DNA of 16,752 nt, taken from the NCBI GenBank assembly GCA_030615565.1, contig JAUWZC010000022.1:1-16752 (forward strand), in the 5' to 3' direction. The first letter of the stretch is position 1. Each line of letters starts with the position of its first letter. Positions 14,681 to 16,752 of this stretch are shown here, one piece after another. A model generated the notes under the pieces. The model saw nothing but the letters and a program-made list of their open reading frames with translations, made no database searches and was not told the origin of the DNA. Position numbers and translations under genes: made by a program. Origin of the DNA: Desulfobacteraceae bacterium (GTDB lineage: Bacteria; Desulfobacterota; DSM-4660; Desulfatiglandales; B25-G16).

Positions 14681-15169
14681 ATGCCTATCTATGAATTCTA
14701 CTGTGATAGATGTAATACCATTTTTAATTTTTACTCAAAATCAATAAATACAAACAAACAACCAATCTGCCCTAAATGCAGGGTGATGAAATTAAAACGA
14801 TTTCTATCGAACTTTTCTGTTCTACTAAGGGAAAGCACCGAGGGGAACATAGAAGAACCTCTTCCTTTTGATGAGGAGAAGATGGAAAAGGCTGTTGGTA
14901 TGCTTGCACAGGAAGCTCAAAATATTAACGAAGATGATCCTAAACAGGCAGCTCATTTAATGCGCAGACTTTCTGAGATGGCAGGCTTAGATATGGGAAA
15001 AGGGATGAAGGAGGCAATGAAGAGGCTTGAGGCCGGAGAGGATCCTGAGAAAATTGAGGAGGAGATGGGAGACATCCTGGAGGAGGACCCATTTGCTCTC
15101 CCTGAAAAAAAGGTAGTAAGGAAAAAAAATAAAGCCCCATTTAAAGATGAAACCCTTTATGAATTATAG
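14681..15169 (+). CDS. FmdB-family zinc ribbon protein with acidic C-terminal extension
   Basis: The first 50 residues are an FmdB/CxxC zinc ribbon: MPIYEFYCDRC with C8 and C11, then C30 and C33 (CPKC), and a KLKRFLS segment. The remaining 110 residues form a charged helical tail rich in Glu, Met and Lys (for example MRRLSEMAGLDMGKGMKEAM) with a basic patch (VVRKKNK) near the end. FmdB-like proteins are small putative regulators or metal-binding proteins with poorly known roles; many are only 60-110 residues, so 162 is long. AGGAG 5 nt upstream fixes the ATG. The gene is monocistronic, divergent from purE and convergent with the DUF364-type gene 12 bp away, with no visible terminator between them. 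Confidence 0.8.
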   Translation: MPIYEFYCDRCNTIFNFYSKSINTNKQPICPKCRVMKLKRFLSNFSVLLRESTEGNIEEPLPFDEEKMEKAVGMLAQEAQNINEDDPKQAAHLMRRLSEMAGLDMGKGMKEAMKRLEAGEDPEKIEEEMGDILEEDPFALPEKKVVRKKNKAPFKDETLYEL

Positions 15170-15181
15170 GCCTGACACCAC

Positions 15182-15904
15182 TCACCTTCCCAGGGGACAG
15201 AAATGGTTTAGGTTTAAAAGTTTGGCTGCACCGCTTATTGTTATCCCGTAAAAGATTATAGGAACATATCCTGTAAAATTATCTATGGTATCATTAACCA
15301 GGGTTGTTCCTGTGGCAAGAATAAGATCTGCCCATTTTACAATTTCTTTATATGCCCCTGAATCTTCAACTTTTACCCCTGACTTAATAGTATCAATCTT
15401 TTCAGGATCTCTGTCACAGGTTCTGACCTCAAAATTACGGAACACTTCCTCAAGCAGGCGTGGTTGATGTCCTATCATTCCTATCCTTTTAGGTGAGAAG
15501 GTTAAGAGGGTATCTTTTAGATATGTAGCACACGTCACTGGATCATCGTCTTTACAGTGACAGCTCTTTTTGATTAATCCCATCTTTCTTAACGCCGCAT
15601 TGGCAGTAGCTATCAGAAGGGCCCTGTGAAAATTAGAATCCATGGGGAGATTAAATACCTGAGAGAGACTACCTGAAAAATTCCCAGTATGATCCGAGTA
15701 TGCATGGCCCTTAACATTTTGAAAAACCGCCTGCATTATCCGCTCTTTCCCCTTTAGCAGCGGATAATCGTCGTGAGCTGGACTTCCGATTGCCTCCTCA
15801 GGCGTTAGAGGCCTTGCAAAAACAGAAACCATTTCATTTCCAAGAGCATGCGTAGAAATAATTTTTCGCATCTCTTTTATAAATTTATTTAAAAGAATAC
15901 TCAA
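15182..15904 (-). CDS. DUF364 (putative heavy-metal chelation, Rossmann-like) protein with DUF4213-type N-terminus
   Basis: The 240-residue protein matches the DUF4213/DUF364 architecture as I recall it. The N-terminal part has ARPLTPEEAIGSPAHDDYPLLKGKE (about 30-54). The C-terminal Rossmann-like domain starts at about 138 (KRIGMIGHQPRLL) and closes with ADLILATGTTLVNDTI and IIFYGITISGAAKLLNLNHFCPLGR. A Cys/His group C115-H116-C117 with C125 could bind metal. The function is not established; some members occur near metal and molybdenum cofactor genes. The best start is TTG at 15902-15904, one base after the upstream gene's TAA and with an AAAGGGG ribosome site inside that gene; an ATG at residue 12 is the alternative. 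Co-transcribed with the molybdopterin-binding-domain gene. Confidence 0.75.
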   Translation of the reverse strand: MSILLNKFIKEMRKIISTHALGNEMVSVFARPLTPEEAIGSPAHDDYPLLKGKERIMQAVFQNVKGHAYSDHTGNFSGSLSQVFNLPMDSNFHRALLIATANAALRKMGLIKKSCHCKDDDPVTCATYLKDTLLTFSPKRIGMIGHQPRLLEEVFRNFEVRTCDRDPEKIDTIKSGVKVEDSGAYKEIVKWADLILATGTTLVNDTIDNFTGYVPIIFYGITISGAAKLLNLNHFCPLGR

Positions 15905-15905
15905 A

Positions 15906-16752
15906 TTATAGCCCCTTTCCGAAGGGACAGATTGGATATCTGCATTCTGAGCAATTCAGGCATAGTCCCCCATGTCCCAGACTAACAATATCCTCTCTGG
16001 TAATCGTATCTCCGGACATGGCCCTTGGGAGAAAGATATCAAGTACTGTGATCTTGTAATAGAAAAGTGCAGCGGGTATACCAAGAATAGGAATATCCCC
16101 CATATAGGCAAAAGCAAACATGGCACCTGGAAGAATTGGGGACCCATAAGATACTAGTTTGGCGCCAGAACGGATAATCCCATTAAGGGTAACATCGTCA
16201 GCATCTACGGAAAGGCCGCCAGTGATAATAATAACATTACAACCATCTTTTGCCATTTGATAGAGTGCCTTAGATATTACTTTTTCTTTGTCGAGACAGA
16301 TTTGGTGGGATATAATTTTTCCACCAAGGGATTGAACCTTTGGTGATAGGATATCTAAAGAATAGTCTTTAACCCTGCCAGAGGAAACCTCTTCCCCTGT
16401 AACTACTACCCCAACTCGCTTTTTTGAAAATGGGAGAAGCCTTAAAAGAGGGCCCTTATCCCTGATTTCTTCCACTATAGGCCAGAATTTGGTCTCCTCT
16501 ATATTAACTGGTATAATCTTGGTAGCTGCCACAGTCATGCCTTTAAAACACACAGTATTTTGATGAATGGTGGAGCAGATGATTGTTTCAGTCTGGTTTA
16601 TGAATGTTAGCAGATTAATATTGATCTTAAGTAGACTATTAATCTGGGCCTTTAAATTAAACCTTCCCTCGCTTGGCCCCTCAAGGGTAAACCATTTTTT
16701 TTGAAAGGCCTCAGCCAATAACTTTGCTGCATCATCTTCATGGATATAACCT
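15906..16752 (-). CDS. Molybdopterin-binding-domain (MoeA/MogA-like MoCF) protein with C-terminal Cys cluster, 5' truncated by window
   Basis: The reading frame is open to the window edge: the codons before the apparent TTG start (16716-16718) read GYIHEDDAAKL, which belongs to this family, so the true start lies beyond 16752. About 282 codons are visible. The MoCF domain shows VGVVVTGEEVSSGRV and the nucleotide/molybdopterin loop IIITGGLSVDADDVT, followed by YGSPILPGAMFAFAY and LGIPAALFYY. The end carries CLNCSECRYPICPFGK, a four-Cys cluster (CxxCxxCx4C) not found in MoeA, suggestive of a metal or Fe-S site. A canonical MoeA role in molybdate insertion is unlikely without its other domains; handling of a pterin or metal cofactor is inferred. 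The DUF364 gene follows after 1 bp. Confidence 0.8.
   Translation of the reverse strand, partial: GYIHEDDAAKLLAEAFQKKWFTLEGPSEGRFNLKAQINSLLKININLLTFINQTETIICSTIHQNTVCFKGMTVAATKIIPVNIEETKFWPIVEEIRDKGPLLRLLPFSKKRVGVVVTGEEVSSGRVKDYSLDILSPKVQSLGGKIISHQICLDKEKVISKALYQMAKDGCNVIIITGGLSVDADDVTLNGIIRSGAKLVSYGSPILPGAMFAFAYMGDIPILGIPAALFYYKITVLDIFLPRAMSGDTITREDIVSLGHGGLCLNCSECRYPICPFGKGL

Noticed and set aside
15170..15181. Bidirectional terminator between the convergent FmdB-like and DUF364 genes
   Set aside because: No inverted repeat with flanking A/T runs in or near the 12-bp gap.
16716..16718. TTG as the start of the molybdopterin-domain gene
   Set aside because: Upstream codons continue in frame with family-like sequence (GYIHEDDAAKL), so the gene extends beyond the window.

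Overview
The window looks like an AT-rich bacterial chromosome segment, most likely from a deltaproteobacterium in the broad sense (Desulfobacterota). This is inferred from gene content: a fused radical SAM/DUF2344 protein next to RNase G, a PilC-PilS pair, a DUF364 protein paired with a molybdopterin-binding-domain protein with a C-terminal Cys cluster, a long-tailed FmdB zinc ribbon, and intergenic palindromic repeats of a style I associate with that group. No phage, plasmid, transposase, CRISPR, rRNA or tRNA gene was seen. Most genes are housekeeping.

Layout. 1-143: a 126-bp imperfect palindromic repeat. 144-881 (-): a ComF-family phosphoribosyltransferase-like protein. 1036-3151 (-): a complete groES-groEL operon with promoter and a very clear intrinsic terminator. 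3203-3278: a regulatory-looking intergenic region with two overlapping inverted repeats and a promoter. 3331-6263 (+): pilC and a PilS-like sensor kinase, without pilB, pilT or pilR. 6223-6907: a repeat-rich stretch with several classes of inverted repeat; it reaches into the 3' end of the kinase gene. 6908-11113 (+): the radical SAM/DUF2344 fusion, then RNase G. 11127-14412 (-): purE, a Sua5/YrdC-type threonylcarbamoyl-AMP synthase, rapZ and a left-handed beta-helix (GlmU-like) protein, tightly packed with overlapping start/stop codons. 14563-14654: divergent promoters. 14681-15169 (+): FmdB-like protein. 15182-16752 (-): DUF364-type protein preceded by the molybdopterin-binding-domain protein, whose 5' end lies beyond the window.

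How the genes work together. GroES/GroEL form the chaperonin. PilC (inner-membrane platform) and PilS-like kinase point to type IV pilus assembly and its control, but the rest of that machinery must lie elsewhere. RapZ is known in E. coli to control amino-sugar synthesis, so its translationally coupled partner with a GlmU-like fold is a plausible functional link. The DUF364/molybdopterin-domain pair is probably a metal or cofactor handling unit of unknown function.

I did not find a convincing undescribed system. The most unusual content is non-coding: the alternating-orientation box array at 6602-6890 with near-constant spacing and unrelated spacers, the inverted repeat that supplies the end of the kinase gene, and the paired palindromes upstream of pilC.
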